A DNA stretch of 64,000 nucleotides from Shimia_B sp039815465 (GTDB lineage: Bacteria; Pseudomonadota; Alphaproteobacteria; Rhodobacterales; Rhodobacteraceae): assembly GCA_039815465.1 (NCBI GenBank), contig JBCBZG010000003.1, positions 1 to 64,000 on the forward strand, read 5' to 3'. The notes under the pieces were generated by a model. It worked only from the letters and a program-made list of their open reading frames with translations. It was not told the DNA's origin and made no database searches. The stretch's first letter is position 1; the number at the start of each line of letters is the position of its first letter. Of the stretch, positions 41,602-50,764 are shown piece after piece. The position numbers and the translations under genes were made by a program.

Positions 41602-42636
41602 TTACAACACCCGCCACCCAAGCGCAAAGCCCGGATTAAAAAGCGTCACTGGACCCGCGCCGGTGTCGAGCTTTGCGGGATACTCTGCCTTTTCCTTGCG
41701 CAGCGTGATCGTCGCCTCATTGGGGGCGAGACCATAAAAGCCGGGGCCGTTGAGGGACGCAAATGCCTCTAGCTGATCCAGTGCGCCAGCAGCCTCAAAC
41801 ACATGGGCCAGACAGCTCATGGTGTTCGTCGCTGAAAACACACCCGCGCAGCCACAAGCGCTTTCTTTGGCCGCATCCACATGTGGCGCACTGTCGGTGC
41901 CGAGGAAAAACCGCGCGTCGCCGGATGTGGCTGCCTCCACCAGAGCCAGCCTATGCGTCTCACGCTTGGCGACCGGCAGGCAGTAGTAATGGGGACGAAT
42001 GCCGCCCACGAGCAGGTGGTTGCGATTGATGATCAGGTGATGGGTTGTGATCGTGGCGCCCAGGCCTTGATCGGCACTGCGCACATACTCAACCGCGTCG
42101 CGCGTCGTCACATGCTCCATCACCACGCGCAGACCCGGGACCGCCCGGCGCAGCGGGTCGAGCACGCGGTCGATGAACACCGCCTCGCGGTCGAAGATAT
42201 CGATCTCGGCATCCGTGACCTCGCCATGGACGCACATGGGCATCCCGATCTCGGCCATCTTTTCCAACACCGGGCGGATGCGGTCGAAATCGCGCACGCC
42301 GCTCGCAGAATTCGTCGTGGCCCCAGCGGGGTAGAGCTTGGCCGCTGTGACAATGCCTGAAGCGTGGGCGGCAGCGACATCGGCAGGGTCGGTGTCTTCG
42401 GTCAGGTAGAGCGTCATGAGCGGCTCAAACGTCATGTCCGCGGGCAGCGCGGCCATGATCCTGTCGCGGTAGGCGGCAGCCTGTGCGCCGGTGACGACCG
42501 GGGGCACGAGGTTCGGCATAACGATGGCGCGGCCAAAATGGCGGGCGGTTTCGGGCAGCACACCCTCCATCATCGCGCCATCGCGGAAATGGACGTGCCA
42601 GTCATCGGGGCGGCGGATCGTAAGCTCTGTAACCAT
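41602..42636 (-). CDS. pyrC: dihydroorotase (class II)
   Basis: 344 residues from ATG 42636 (MVTELTIRRPDDWHVHFRDG), the usual E. coli-type PyrC size. HVHFRDG gives the first two zinc ligands; AAKLYPAGATTNS includes the carboxylated Lys. VVMEHVTTRDAVEYV, TITTHHLIINRNHLL and FLGTDSAPH give the other ligands and the catalytic Asp. PyrC closes carbamoyl-aspartate to dihydroorotate. It is first in the pyrC-pyrE pair and divergent from ureD. Confidence 0.96.
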   Translation of the reverse strand: MVTELTIRRPDDWHVHFRDGAMMEGVLPETARHFGRAIVMPNLVPPVVTGAQAAAYRDRIMAALPADMTFEPLMTLYLTEDTDPADVAAAHASGIVTAAKLYPAGATTNSASGVRDFDRIRPVLEKMAEIGMPMCVHGEVTDAEIDIFDREAVFIDRVLDPLRRAVPGLRVVMEHVTTRDAVEYVRSADQGLGATITTHHLIINRNHLLVGGIRPHYYCLPVAKRETHRLALVEAATSGDARFFLGTDSAPHVDAAKESACGCAGVFSATNTMSCLAHVFEAAGALDQLEAFASLNGPGFYGLAPNEATITLRKEKAEYPAKLDTGAGPVTLFNPGFALGWRVL

Positions 42637-42784
42637 ACGTCGGGGCTTAGCCTGGATTGGGGCAGGCTGCCCAGGCCCTAAATCTGCGTAATTTTTCAGC
42701 AGACTGGCAGTGCGGGACGTCTTTCGCGCCAAGACGGTTGCGACCGCCCGCCCCCCGCGACTACGGTCTGCCAACGGAGGAGCC

Positions 42785-43576
42785 ATGTTCGATCTGCAAG
42801 CGCAGGCAGAGCCACGAAAAATGCAGCGCGCGCGTGGCGTCGCGCGGATAGGCTTTGACGATGGTCGGCTCACCACACTGTCTCAATCAGGATCGGCCAA
42901 GGTGATGCTGCCCTCCGTGCACCGCGCGATGCCGGAGGCCGTGTTTCTGAATACTGCTGGCGGGCTGACAGGCGGCGACCGGTTTGAGTTCAGCGCTCAT
43001 GTCACAGGCGGGGCGCTCTTGGCCACGACCCAGACCGCGGAGCGGGCCTATGCCAGCACCGGCGCGGAAGCTGACGTGACCGTGTCGCTCACCGTTGGCG
43101 CCGATGCGACCTTACTCTGGCTTCCACAAGAAACGATCCTTTTTGAAAACAGCGCTTTGCGCCGCCGCACCCGCATCGATGCGGCGCCCGGTGCGCGCGT
43201 GCTGGCGCTGGAGACGCTCGTCTTTGGCCGCGCCGCAATGGGGGAGACGCTCAGCGCGTTTTCTCTCAACGACCGGCGGGAGCTCTATGCGCCCGGACCA
43301 GTTTGGGTCGACGCCGTAAGCCTCGATGCGGCGGCGCTAGGGCAGGCGGCGGGGCTGCGCGATGCCCGCGCGATCGCCACGCTGCTATATTGGGCGCCAG
43401 ATGCAGCAGACGTGCTAAACGGTCTCCCCCTGCCAGACGGCTGCGCAGCCTCCGCCTGGGACGGTAAGCTTGTGATCCGCGCCGCGGCCTCTGACCTTTG
43501 GCCGCTCAAGCGCGCGCTGACCCCTTTGATCGAACGCCTCAGCGGCGGGGTGTTGCCCCGCGTCTGGGCCGCATAA
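42785..43576 (+). CDS. ureD: urease accessory protein UreD
   Basis: 263 residues from ATG 42785, preceded by GGAGGAG. MPEAVFLNTAGGLTGGDRFEF, LATTQTAERAYAS and TLLWLPQETILFENSALRRRT are typical UreD segments. UreD forms a complex with UreF and UreG on apo-urease and conducts nickel to the active site. It begins the operon ureD-A-B-lipoprotein-C-DUF1127-E-F-G. Confidence 0.95.
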   Translation: MFDLQAQAEPRKMQRARGVARIGFDDGRLTTLSQSGSAKVMLPSVHRAMPEAVFLNTAGGLTGGDRFEFSAHVTGGALLATTQTAERAYASTGAEADVTVSLTVGADATLLWLPQETILFENSALRRRTRIDAAPGARVLALETLVFGRAAMGETLSAFSLNDRRELYAPGPVWVDAVSLDAAALGQAAGLRDARAIATLLYWAPDAADVLNGLPLPDGCAASAWDGKLVIRAAASDLWPLKRALTPLIERLSGGVLPRVWAA

Positions 43577-43586
43577 GGACCAATCG

Positions 43587-43889
43587 ATGAACCTCACACC
43601 GAGAGAAAAAGACAAACTTCTCGTGAGCGTCGCGGCCATGGTTGCGCGCGGGCGGCTGGAGCGTGGCGTGAAGCTGAACCACCCGGAGGCCATCGCGCTG
43701 ATCACGGATTTCGTGGTCGAGGGCGCGCGCGATGGCCGCTCAGTTGCGGAGCTGATGGAGGCGGGCGCAGGCGTTGTGCGGGCCGATCAGTGCATGGATG
43801 GCATCGCGGAGATGATCCATGACGTGCAGGTCGAGGCGACATTCCCGGACGGCACAAAGCTCGTCACTGTTCATCATCCCATAAGGTAA
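43587..43889 (+). CDS. ureA: urease gamma subunit
   Basis: 100 residues, full length for UreA. MNLTPREKDKLLVSVAAMVA, GVKLNHPEAIALITDFVVEGARDG and the C-terminal VQVEATFPDGTKLVTVHHPI are diagnostic. It is a structural subunit of the urease trimer-of-trimers. It begins 10 bp after ureD and is followed 6 bp later by ureB. Confidence 0.97.
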   Translation: MNLTPREKDKLLVSVAAMVARGRLERGVKLNHPEAIALITDFVVEGARDGRSVAELMEAGAGVVRADQCMDGIAEMIHDVQVEATFPDGTKLVTVHHPIR

Positions 43890-43895
43890 GGCGTT

Positions 43896-44201
43896 ATGAA
43901 ACCAGGTGAAATCATCCCCGCCGCGGGCGAGATCGAACTGAACGCAGGCGCGCCCGTGACGGTGGTCATGGTGGCCAATACTGGCGACCGGCCCGTGCAG
44001 GTGGGCTCGCATTACCATTTTGCGGAGACGAACGGGGCGCTGGAGTTTGATCGCGAGGCCGCGATGGGCCAGCGGCTGGACATCGCCGCTGGGACCGCCG
44101 TGCGGTTTGAGCCCGGGCAGCAGAGGGAGGTGGCGCTGGTGCCGCTGAGCGGTGCGCGCGAGGTTTATGGGTTCAATCAGAAAGTGATGGGGGCTCTTTG
44201 A
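43896..44201 (+). CDS. ureB: urease beta subunit
   Basis: 101 residues, the usual UreB size. MKPGEIIPAAGEIELNAG, NTGDRPVQVGSHYHFAETN and AGTAVRFEPGQQREVALVPL are conserved features. It forms the structural outer layer of the urease core. Its stop overlaps the start of the small lipoprotein gene (TTGA), which interrupts the usual ureB-ureC junction. Confidence 0.97.
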   Translation: MKPGEIIPAAGEIELNAGAPVTVVMVANTGDRPVQVGSHYHFAETNGALEFDREAAMGQRLDIAAGTAVRFEPGQQREVALVPLSGAREVYGFNQKVMGAL

Positions 44202-44554
44202 AAGCTCATGGCGCAGCATTTCTGGTTTTGATCATGCTCGGCGGCTGCACCACTTTCGACGTCGTCGATGAAGAAGGTAACGAGATGTATGCAATCCAAA
44301 GAGGAGTTTGCTTCGTTGGTTGTGATGTTCGCATACTACGCGCCGATGGAAAGAAGTGCTCGGGCTTTGCCGCCGACCTGCAAGAAAATCAGCCTGCAAA
44401 TGTCAACGTTTACTGCGATGGCGAACCCCACTTGTTGCTCACCACAGACCCATTGAACCCAAACGCCCCAACCGTCGCACATGTGTCAGTGCTTGATACG
44501 GTTGAGGAGCGAAATGCTGCCGCTGTGAACGCGGCTTTGGCACATTCGAGATAA
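44198..44554 (+). CDS. small lipoprotein inserted between ureB and ureC
   Basis: 118 residues from a TTG start overlapping the ureB stop; the nearest in-frame ATG is inside the signal sequence. MKAHGAAFLVLIMLGGCTTF is a lipoprotein signal with lipobox LGGC (Cys17). The mature part has four further cysteines (GVCFVGCDVRILRADGKKC, VYCDGEPH) and probably two disulfides. Local base composition is lower in GC than in the urease genes, suggesting later insertion. I know no function; an envelope role tied to urea or ammonia is only a guess. Confidence 0.75.
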   Translation: MKAHGAAFLVLIMLGGCTTFDVVDEEGNEMYAIQRGVCFVGCDVRILRADGKKCSGFAADLQENQPANVNVYCDGEPHLLLTTDPLNPNAPTVAHVSVLDTVEERNAAAVNAALAHSR

Positions 44555-44563
44555 GGAAAAGTC

Positions 44564-46261
44564 ATGCCCGCTAAAATCTCTCGCGCGGCTTATGCCGATA
44601 TGTATGGCCCCACCACGGGCGACCGGGTGCGGCTCGCGGATACGGATCTGATCATCGAAGTGGAACGCGACCTCACCACCTATGGGGAGGAGGTCAAGTT
44701 TGGCGGCGGCAAGGTGATCCGCGATGGCATGGGGCAGTCCCAGCGCACGCGCGCTGAGGGGGCCGTGGATACCGTCATCACCAACGCGCTGATCGTGGAT
44801 CATACGGGCATCTACAAGGCGGATGTGGGTCTGAAAGACGGGCAGATCGCGGGGATCGGCAAGGCCGGGAACCCGGACACGCAGCCCGGCGTCGACATCA
44901 TCATCGGCCCAGGGACGGAGGCGATCGCGGGGGAGGGGCGGATCCTGACCGCTGGCGGCTTTGACGCGCATATTCACTTTATCTGCCCGCAGCAGATCGA
45001 GGATGCGTTGCATTCGGGGCTGACGACGATGCTCGGCGGCGGCACGGGGCCTGCGCATGGGACGCTGGCAACGACGTGTACGCCGGGGCCCTGGCATATT
45101 GGGCGGATGTTGCAGGCGATGGACGGGGTGCCGGTGAATATCGGGCTCAGCTGCAAGGGCAACGCGTCCCGCCCCGACGCGCTGGTAGAGATGGTAAAGG
45201 CGGGCGCCTGCGCCATGAAGCTGCACGAGGATTGGGGCACGACGCCCGCGGCCATCGACACCTGCCTGAGCGTTGCCGACGACATGGACGTGCAGGTGAT
45301 GATCCATACGGACACCCTCAATGAGAGCGGCTTTGTGGAGAATACCGTGGCGGCGATGAAGGGCCGCACCATCCATGCCTTCCACACAGAAGGGGCAGGC
45401 GGCGGCCACGCGCCGGATATTATCAAGGTGTGCGGGCTCGACCACGTGATCCCGTCCTCCACGAACCCGACGCGGCCTTACACGGTCAACACGCTCGAAG
45501 AGCATCTGGATATGCTCATGGTCTGTCACCACCTCGACAAATCGATCCCGGAGGACGTGGCCTTCGCAGAGTCCCGCATCCGGAAGGAAACGATTGCGGC
45601 CGAGGACATCCTCCACGACATGGGCGCGTTTAGCATCATCGCCTCGGACTCTCAGGCCATGGGCCGTGTGGGAGAGGTGATCATTCGCACCTGGCAGACC
45701 GCGCACAAGATGAAAGTCCAGCGCGGGCGGCTGTCCGATGAGACCGGCGACAACGACAACATGCGCGTGCGCCGCTACATCGCGAAGTACACGATCAACC
45801 CGGCCATCGCCCACGGAATCAGCAGCCAGATCGGGTCCATCGAGGTGGGCAAGCGTGCGGATCTGTGCCTGTGGAGCACGGCGTTTTTCGGCGTGAAGCC
45901 GGAGATGGTGCTGGTGGGTGGGTCCATCGCCTGTGCGCAGATGGGCGACCCCAATGCGTCGATCCCCACGCCGCAGCCAGTCTACACAAGGCCCATGTTC
46001 GGCGCGATGGGGCGCAATGTCGAAAACTCCGCGGTGCTGTTTGTGTCGGAGGGGGCGGAGACCGAACACCTTGGCCTCGCCAAGCAGACAGTTGCGGTGA
46101 AGAACACCCGCGGGATCGGCAAGCAAGACATGGTCCACAACGCCGCCACGCCCGAGGTTGAAGTGAATCCTGAGACCTATGAGGTGCGCGCAGATGGCGA
46201 GCTGTTAACTTGTGAACCGGCCACCGAATTGCCGATGGCGCAGCGGTACTTCTTGTTCTAA
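44564..46261 (+). CDS. ureC: urease alpha subunit (catalytic)
   Basis: 565 residues. Nickel ligands are in FDAHIHF (His136, His138) and ACAMKLHEDWGTTP, which holds the carbamylated Lys219. Further ligands and active-site residues are in MIHTDTLNESGF, HTEGAGGGHAPDI, MVCHHLDKSIPEDVAFAESRIR (flap Cys and His) and IASDSQAMGR. The enzyme hydrolyses urea to ammonia and carbamate in the cytoplasm. All catalytic residues are present, so it should be active once assembled. Confidence 0.98.
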   Translation: MPAKISRAAYADMYGPTTGDRVRLADTDLIIEVERDLTTYGEEVKFGGGKVIRDGMGQSQRTRAEGAVDTVITNALIVDHTGIYKADVGLKDGQIAGIGKAGNPDTQPGVDIIIGPGTEAIAGEGRILTAGGFDAHIHFICPQQIEDALHSGLTTMLGGGTGPAHGTLATTCTPGPWHIGRMLQAMDGVPVNIGLSCKGNASRPDALVEMVKAGACAMKLHEDWGTTPAAIDTCLSVADDMDVQVMIHTDTLNESGFVENTVAAMKGRTIHAFHTEGAGGGHAPDIIKVCGLDHVIPSSTNPTRPYTVNTLEEHLDMLMVCHHLDKSIPEDVAFAESRIRKETIAAEDILHDMGAFSIIASDSQAMGRVGEVIIRTWQTAHKMKVQRGRLSDETGDNDNMRVRRYIAKYTINPAIAHGISSQIGSIEVGKRADLCLWSTAFFGVKPEMVLVGGSIACAQMGDPNASIPTPQPVYTRPMFGAMGRNVENSAVLFVSEGAETEHLGLAKQTVAVKNTRGIGKQDMVHNAATPEVEVNPETYEVRADGELLTCEPATELPMAQRYFLF

Positions 46262-46443
46262 CCGTGCAGTTGCAGCATTTCGAACTGACACTGCGAAAAC
46301 TTAGAAAATCCTCGTAAATACTGGGACTTTAAGAGGGGGCTTGCACCAGGTGCATAACAGAAATTCGGTCTTGGGGGGTGTCAGGTCGGCTTCGCATGCC
46401 TATTCTCTGCAGTGCAGAAACACTCCAGATATCGAGGCTACCA

Positions 46444-46665
46444 ATGGCATCTATCACCGACATCCCCGCAGGCCGCTCGCTCCGCGCTTCTTTCCACGCA
46501 CTGGGCGCGAAGTTCCTCGACGGCATGGTTGCAGTAGGCCGGGCCCGTGCACGCTACGACGAGATCGAGCGTTACATGGCGATGAGCGACGAGGAGCTGG
46601 CGCGGCGCGGTCTGTCCCGCAACCAGATCGTGCGCCACGTGCACCGCGACTCCATCGCGTTCTAA
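46444..46665 (+). CDS. DUF1127-like small protein
   Basis: 73 residues from ATG 46444. The C-terminal half ARYDEIERYMAMSDEELARRGLSR carries the DUF1127/YjiS pattern (a Tyr/Leu helix, then MSD-x-EL-x-x-RGL-x-R). The last part is NQIVRHVHRDSIAF. Such proteins bind RNA or help phosphate and carbon regulation in some alphaproteobacteria, though most are uncharacterised. It lies 180 bp behind ureC and 20 bp before ureE, inside the urease operon, which is unusual. Confidence 0.7.
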   Translation: MASITDIPAGRSLRASFHALGAKFLDGMVAVGRARARYDEIERYMAMSDEELARRGLSRNQIVRHVHRDSIAF

Positions 46666-46684
46666 ACCGCTTGGGGTGGGCTCC

Positions 46685-47146
46685 ATGAGCCTGCCGCGCG
46701 CGACGCAGGTCGGTCCGGGCGAAAGCGCGACGGACCAGATCACGCTAGATTACGCCGCGCGCATCGTGCGGCGTAAACGACTAACCAGCGACGCGGGCGT
46801 GTCGTTCCTCGTCGATTTCGACCACGCCACCCATCTTGACCCCGGGCAGGCGTTTGTGCTCGACACTGGCGCTTCCGTGGCCATCGTGGCCGCGGCGGAG
46901 ACGCTGCTGCGCATCCGCGGGAACTTGCCCCGGCTCGCGTGGCATATCGGCAACCGGCACACCCCGTGCGCTATGGCGCCGGACCACCTGACGATCCTGT
47001 TTGACCCCGTGCTCCGCGACATGCTCGTCCAACTCGGCGCCGAGGTGGAGGAGGTCACAGGCCCTTTCACGCCCGAGGGCGGCGCCTATGGCCACGGCCG
47101 CACCATGGGCCATAGCCACGACCACGATCATTCCCATGACCATTGA
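46685..47146 (+). CDS. ureE: urease accessory protein UreE
   Basis: 153 residues from ATG 46685. The N-terminal part (LTSDAGVSFLVDFDHATHL) and the metal-binding core (AWHIGNRHTPCAM, with the conserved His) are typical. The C-terminus is a His-rich tail (HGRTMGHSHDHDHSHDH) that stores nickel. UreE delivers Ni2+ to the UreDFG complex. The last bases overlap the ureF start. Confidence 0.95.
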   Translation: MSLPRATQVGPGESATDQITLDYAARIVRRKRLTSDAGVSFLVDFDHATHLDPGQAFVLDTGASVAIVAAAETLLRIRGNLPRLAWHIGNRHTPCAMAPDHLTILFDPVLRDMLVQLGAEVEEVTGPFTPEGGAYGHGRTMGHSHDHDHSHDH

Positions 47147-47756
47147 GCAGCTCGAGCTGACCCAATGGCTGTCGCCTGCCTTTCCGCTCGGCAGCTTTGC
47201 CTATTCCCACGGGCTCGAAACCGCGATGTCCGACGGCACCATCACCACGGCCGAGGAGCTGCAGGATTGGCTCGGCTTCCTTATCGCGGCAGGCAGCGGC
47301 TGGAACGACGCCGTCCTGCTCTGCGCCGCTCAGCGGGGGGAGGACGTCGCTGCGCTTGCCCGGGCGCTCGCCAGCTGCGCCGAACGGTGGGAAGAGACGG
47401 AGGCCCAAGGCGCGGCCTTTGCCCGAACACTGCGCGCGATGGGCCACGACATTGCCGATGCGCCGCTCCCCGTGGCGGTGGGGATCGCCACCCGCGCCTT
47501 TACGCTGCCACCAGCCACCATCGCGGCGCTCTACCTGCAAGCCTTTGCGAGCAACCTCGTGCAGTGCGCCGTCCGCTTTGTGCCCCTGGGCCAAAGCGAC
47601 GGCCAGCGCGTTCTCGCGGCGCTGGGTCCCGAGATCATCGCAACCGCAGATCGCGCCGCGCAAGCGACCCTTGACGATCTGGGCAGCGCGGCGTTTTTCT
47701 CTGACCTCGTGGCGATGCGTCACGAAAGCCAGGAGGCCCGGATATTCAAGTCCTAG
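47136..47756 (+). CDS. ureF: urease accessory protein UreF
   Basis: 206 residues from ATG 47136, within the last codons of ureE. LTQWLSPAFPLGSFAYSHGLE is the family start, and the helical body AYLQAFASNLVQCAVRFVPLGQ-like (ALYLQAFASNLVQCAVRF) matches UreF. It gates nickel insertion by activating the GTPase UreG within the UreDFG complex. A longer upstream frame is antiparallel to the ureE code and rejected. Confidence 0.93.
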   Translation: MTIEQLELTQWLSPAFPLGSFAYSHGLETAMSDGTITTAEELQDWLGFLIAAGSGWNDAVLLCAAQRGEDVAALARALASCAERWEETEAQGAAFARTLRAMGHDIADAPLPVAVGIATRAFTLPPATIAALYLQAFASNLVQCAVRFVPLGQSDGQRVLAALGPEIIATADRAAQATLDDLGSAAFFSDLVAMRHESQEARIFKS

Positions 47757-47805
47757 CAACACACTTCCCCGCTTTGCCGAGGGACCGAACCTGTAGGCCT
47801 GACTC

Positions 47806-48408
47806 ATGAGCGGTCCGCTGCGCGTGGGCATCGGGGGGCCCGTTGGTGCGGGCAAAACCACGCTCACAGAACAGCTTTGCCGGGCGCTGACGGACGACTA
47901 TGAGGTCGCTGTCATCACCAATGACATCTACACGCGCGAGGACGCCGACTACTTGCTTCGCGCCCAGGCCTTGCCAGAGGCGCGGATCAAGGGCGTGGAA
48001 ACGGGCGGCTGCCCTCACACGGCCATTCGGGAGGACGCCTCCATCAACCTCCGCGCTGTCGCGGAGCTGAGCGAGGAACACCCAAATCTCGACGTGATTT
48101 TGATTGAAAGCGGCGGTGATAACCTTGCGGCCACCTTTAGCCCGGAACTGGCCGACCTGAGCCTTTACGTCATCGACACGGCTGCTGGCCAAGACATCCC
48201 GCGCAAAAAGGGGCCGGGCGTGATGCGTTCAGACCTGTTGGTGATCAACAAGGTCGACCTTGCGCCTTATGTGGGGGTCGATGTGGAGCTCCTGCGCTCC
48301 GACGCGGCGGCCAACCGCGGGGCACGGCCCTTTGTGCTGGCGTCGCTGCGGCAGGGGCAGGGCGCCCGGGACGTCGCGGACTTCATTATACGCGAGGGCG
48401 GGCTCTAA
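47806..48408 (+). CDS. ureG: urease accessory GTPase UreG
   Basis: 200 residues. P-loop GIGGPVGAGKTTLTEQL, the metal motif IKGVETGGCPHTAIREDAS (C-P-H), IESGGDNLAATFSPELADL and the specificity motif VINKVDLAPYVG are all present. UreG uses GTP to drive nickel delivery to urease. It ends the urease operon; the next gene is convergent after 9 bp. Confidence 0.97.
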   Translation: MSGPLRVGIGGPVGAGKTTLTEQLCRALTDDYEVAVITNDIYTREDADYLLRAQALPEARIKGVETGGCPHTAIREDASINLRAVAELSEEHPNLDVILIESGGDNLAATFSPELADLSLYVIDTAAGQDIPRKKGPGVMRSDLLVINKVDLAPYVGVDVELLRSDAAANRGARPFVLASLRQGQGARDVADFIIREGGL

Positions 48409-48417
48409 CGGCGCCCG

Positions 48418-49368
48418 CTACTCCGCGACTTGCTGGGCGTCCTCACGACGCTCCTGGAGCCGTTGCAGCGTCTTGCGCATGATGGGCATCGGGCGACGCG
48501 CCAGCGTATTGCGGCACACCCACTCCATCATCAGCGACCGGTCCTGGTCGCTGACCTCTCGCAGCAGCGCGCGCAGATAGGGCGGGTGGTCGCGCCGCGC
48601 CCGGTAGGCCCGGGCAAAGCCCGCCGCAGACAGATCGCCTGCCAGCGCTTGGGTCAAACAGGTGTCGAGCACATTCATGTCTTCTAACGCGGTGGCCAGA
48701 TTGCGCCCCAGATAGCGGCAGCGGAACCGCTCCGCCCCGTGACGCGCAAAGAGCGCGGCGTGCATGGCGTCAAATTCGTTTTCAGGATTGTAGAGCACGA
48801 GCGTGTTGCGCGCGGCCTCGATCATTTCGGGTGCGTAGCCGTAGCGCCCGTCAAACCCGATGCGCCGGGCCGAATAAAACCGCGGGTCCCATTCTGCATA
48901 GGTCGACGACAGCGTTGCCTGTGGCGAAATCAGCAGGACGTCCGCACCCGGCGCGCTGACCGAATAGGCCGCCGCCGCGTAGCCGCCGGGGCCCGCGCCG
49001 AAAAAGGTCACGTGGTCGAAATCTTCGAACACGTCTTCATCCGTGAGCCCATCAAAAAAGTCGAACACCGCCTCGGACCGAAACCAGGTGTCTTCGAGCG
49101 ACAGGACCACGATCACGGTCGCACCCGCGCGCTCCGCGTATTTCAAACCAAAGGGGATGCCATCCTCTTGGTCGCGCTGAATGTCCTTAGCGCTTTCAAA
49201 GCTCATCAGCAGTCCAGGGCCGTTGCCAAACATCATCGCGCAGTGAGTGTCATCAAGCGCCAAGAACTGGCCACCCGGCTCCACCAATTGCGGTAGGGCG
49301 GCAGCCCAGTCCGCGTCGGACAGCTCAGACAGATCGGGGCGATCCGGGGAAGATAGTAAACCAGTCAT
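48418..49368 (-). CDS. alpha/beta-hydrolase-like protein, function unknown
   Basis: 316 residues. The centre has VTFFGAGPGGYAAAAYS, which looks like a nucleophile elbow (G-x-G-x-G-G) of an alpha/beta fold, though the expected Ser is replaced by Pro-Gly. DVLLISPQATLSSTYAEWDPRFY follows, and TLVLYNPENEFDAMHAALFARHGAERF is in the position of the late Asp-His region. No signal peptide is seen. The C-terminal quarter is helical and very rich in Arg. Such proteins are often found in Roseobacter genomes without a known role. Confidence 0.6.
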   Translation of the reverse strand: MTGLLSSPDRPDLSELSDADWAAALPQLVEPGGQFLALDDTHCAMMFGNGPGLLMSFESAKDIQRDQEDGIPFGLKYAERAGATVIVVLSLEDTWFRSEAVFDFFDGLTDEDVFEDFDHVTFFGAGPGGYAAAAYSVSAPGADVLLISPQATLSSTYAEWDPRFYSARRIGFDGRYGYAPEMIEAARNTLVLYNPENEFDAMHAALFARHGAERFRCRYLGRNLATALEDMNVLDTCLTQALAGDLSAAGFARAYRARRDHPPYLRALLREVSDQDRSLMMEWVCRNTLARRPMPIMRKTLQRLQERREDAQQVAE

Positions 49369-49470
49369 ACGCGCACCATGTAACGTTCATTGACCCGTTT
49401 TGCATAGCTTTTAGGCGCAAATGCGGAGCGGGTGCGTAGATTCAGCGATGCCCCTGCGGTGAATATGGGG

Positions 49471-50691
49471 TCAGAAAAAGGCCTGAAGCCCCGTTTGGGC
49501 CCGTCCTAGGATCAGCGCGTGGACGTCGTGGGTGCCCTCATAGGTGTTCACCGTTTCCAGGTTCATGGCGTGACGCATGACCTGATAATCCTCCTGGATG
49601 CCGTTGCCGCCATGCATGTCGCGGGCAACCCGCGCGATATCGAGCGCTTTACCGCAGTTGTTGCGCTTCATCAGACTGATGAGTTCCGGCGATGCCTCGT
49701 GGCTGTCCATCAACTGGCCAAGCCGCAGCGCCCCTTGCAGGCCCAGGGAGATCTCGGTCTGCATATCGGCGAGCTTCTTTTGGAAAAGCTGGGTTTGGGC
49801 AAGCGGGCGCCCGAATTGCTTGCGGTCCAGGCCATATTGCCGCGCGGCGTGCCAGCAGAATTCTGCCGCGCCCATCACACCCCAGGAGATTCCATAGCGT
49901 GCGCGGTTGAGGCAGCCAAACGGCCCCTTGAGGCCTTGGACGCCTGGCAGAAGCGCGTCCTCGCCCACCTCAACGCCGTCCATGACGATTTCCCCGGTGA
50001 TCGAGGCCCGCAAGCTCAGCTTGCCACCGATCTTAGGCGCGCTGAGGCCTTCCAAGCCTTTTTCGAGCACAAATCCGCGAATTTTGCCGCCGTGGGCCTC
50101 GGATTTGGCCCAGACGACAAACACGTCTGCGATCGGGCTGTTTGATATCCACATTTTGGACCCGGTGATCCGGTAGCCTGTCGCGGTCTTGTCCGCGCGC
50201 GTTTTCATGCCTGCGGGGTCTGAACCGGCATCAGGCTCGGTCAGGCCAAAGCACCCGATCAGCGCGCCGCTCGTGAGGCCGGGCAAGTATTTCTGGCGCT
50301 GCTCTTCGGAGCCATAGGCGTAGATCGGATAAATCACGAGCGAGGACTGCACGCTCATCATCGATCGGTAACCGCTATCGATGCGCTCAATCTCCCGCGC
50401 AATGAGGCCATAGGCGGTGTAGGACGCGCCGAGCCCGCCATAGGCCTCCGGCACGGTGACACCGAGAAGACCAGCCTCCCCCATCAGCGGGAAAAGCTCC
50501 GGTGCGCTGGTTTCCTCGCGATAGGCTTGCACCACCCGCGGGGCGAGCTCTTTGGCGGCAAAACTTGCTGCCGCGTCGCGCAGCATCCGCTCGTCTTCGC
50601 CCAACTGTGCCTCGATCAAAAACGGGTCGTCCCATTTGAACGATGCGAGCTCGGGCGCGTCTTTTGCAGTGATCTTGGCGGGTGCGTTCAT
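49471..50691 (-). CDS. gcdH: glutaryl-CoA dehydrogenase
   Basis: 406 residues with the acyl-CoA dehydrogenase fold. The C-terminal NTYEGTHDVHALILGRAQTG is diagnostic for glutaryl-CoA dehydrogenase and supplies the catalytic Glu385. CFGLTEPDAGSDPAGMKTRA and KMWISNSPIADVFVVWAK bind FAD and substrate. The enzyme oxidises and decarboxylates glutaryl-CoA to crotonyl-CoA in lysine and tryptophan breakdown. No glutarate-specific neighbour is visible. Confidence 0.94.
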   Translation of the reverse strand: MNAPAKITAKDAPELASFKWDDPFLIEAQLGEDERMLRDAAASFAAKELAPRVVQAYREETSAPELFPLMGEAGLLGVTVPEAYGGLGASYTAYGLIAREIERIDSGYRSMMSVQSSLVIYPIYAYGSEEQRQKYLPGLTSGALIGCFGLTEPDAGSDPAGMKTRADKTATGYRITGSKMWISNSPIADVFVVWAKSEAHGGKIRGFVLEKGLEGLSAPKIGGKLSLRASITGEIVMDGVEVGEDALLPGVQGLKGPFGCLNRARYGISWGVMGAAEFCWHAARQYGLDRKQFGRPLAQTQLFQKKLADMQTEISLGLQGALRLGQLMDSHEASPELISLMKRNNCGKALDIARVARDMHGGNGIQEDYQVMRHAMNLETVNTYEGTHDVHALILGRAQTGLQAFF

Positions 50692-50764
50692 GGCGGTGCC
50701 TCCTTGCGCTTTGGATAGGCCGGGGCGCGGCCCGGGGGCAAGGGGCGTTGCGCGCGCAGGGGCG

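Noticed and set aside
44486..46138. A 550-codon open frame antisense to ureC
   Set aside because: It mirrors the codon pattern of ureC in GC-rich DNA, has no ribosome-binding site, and its product resembles no protein.
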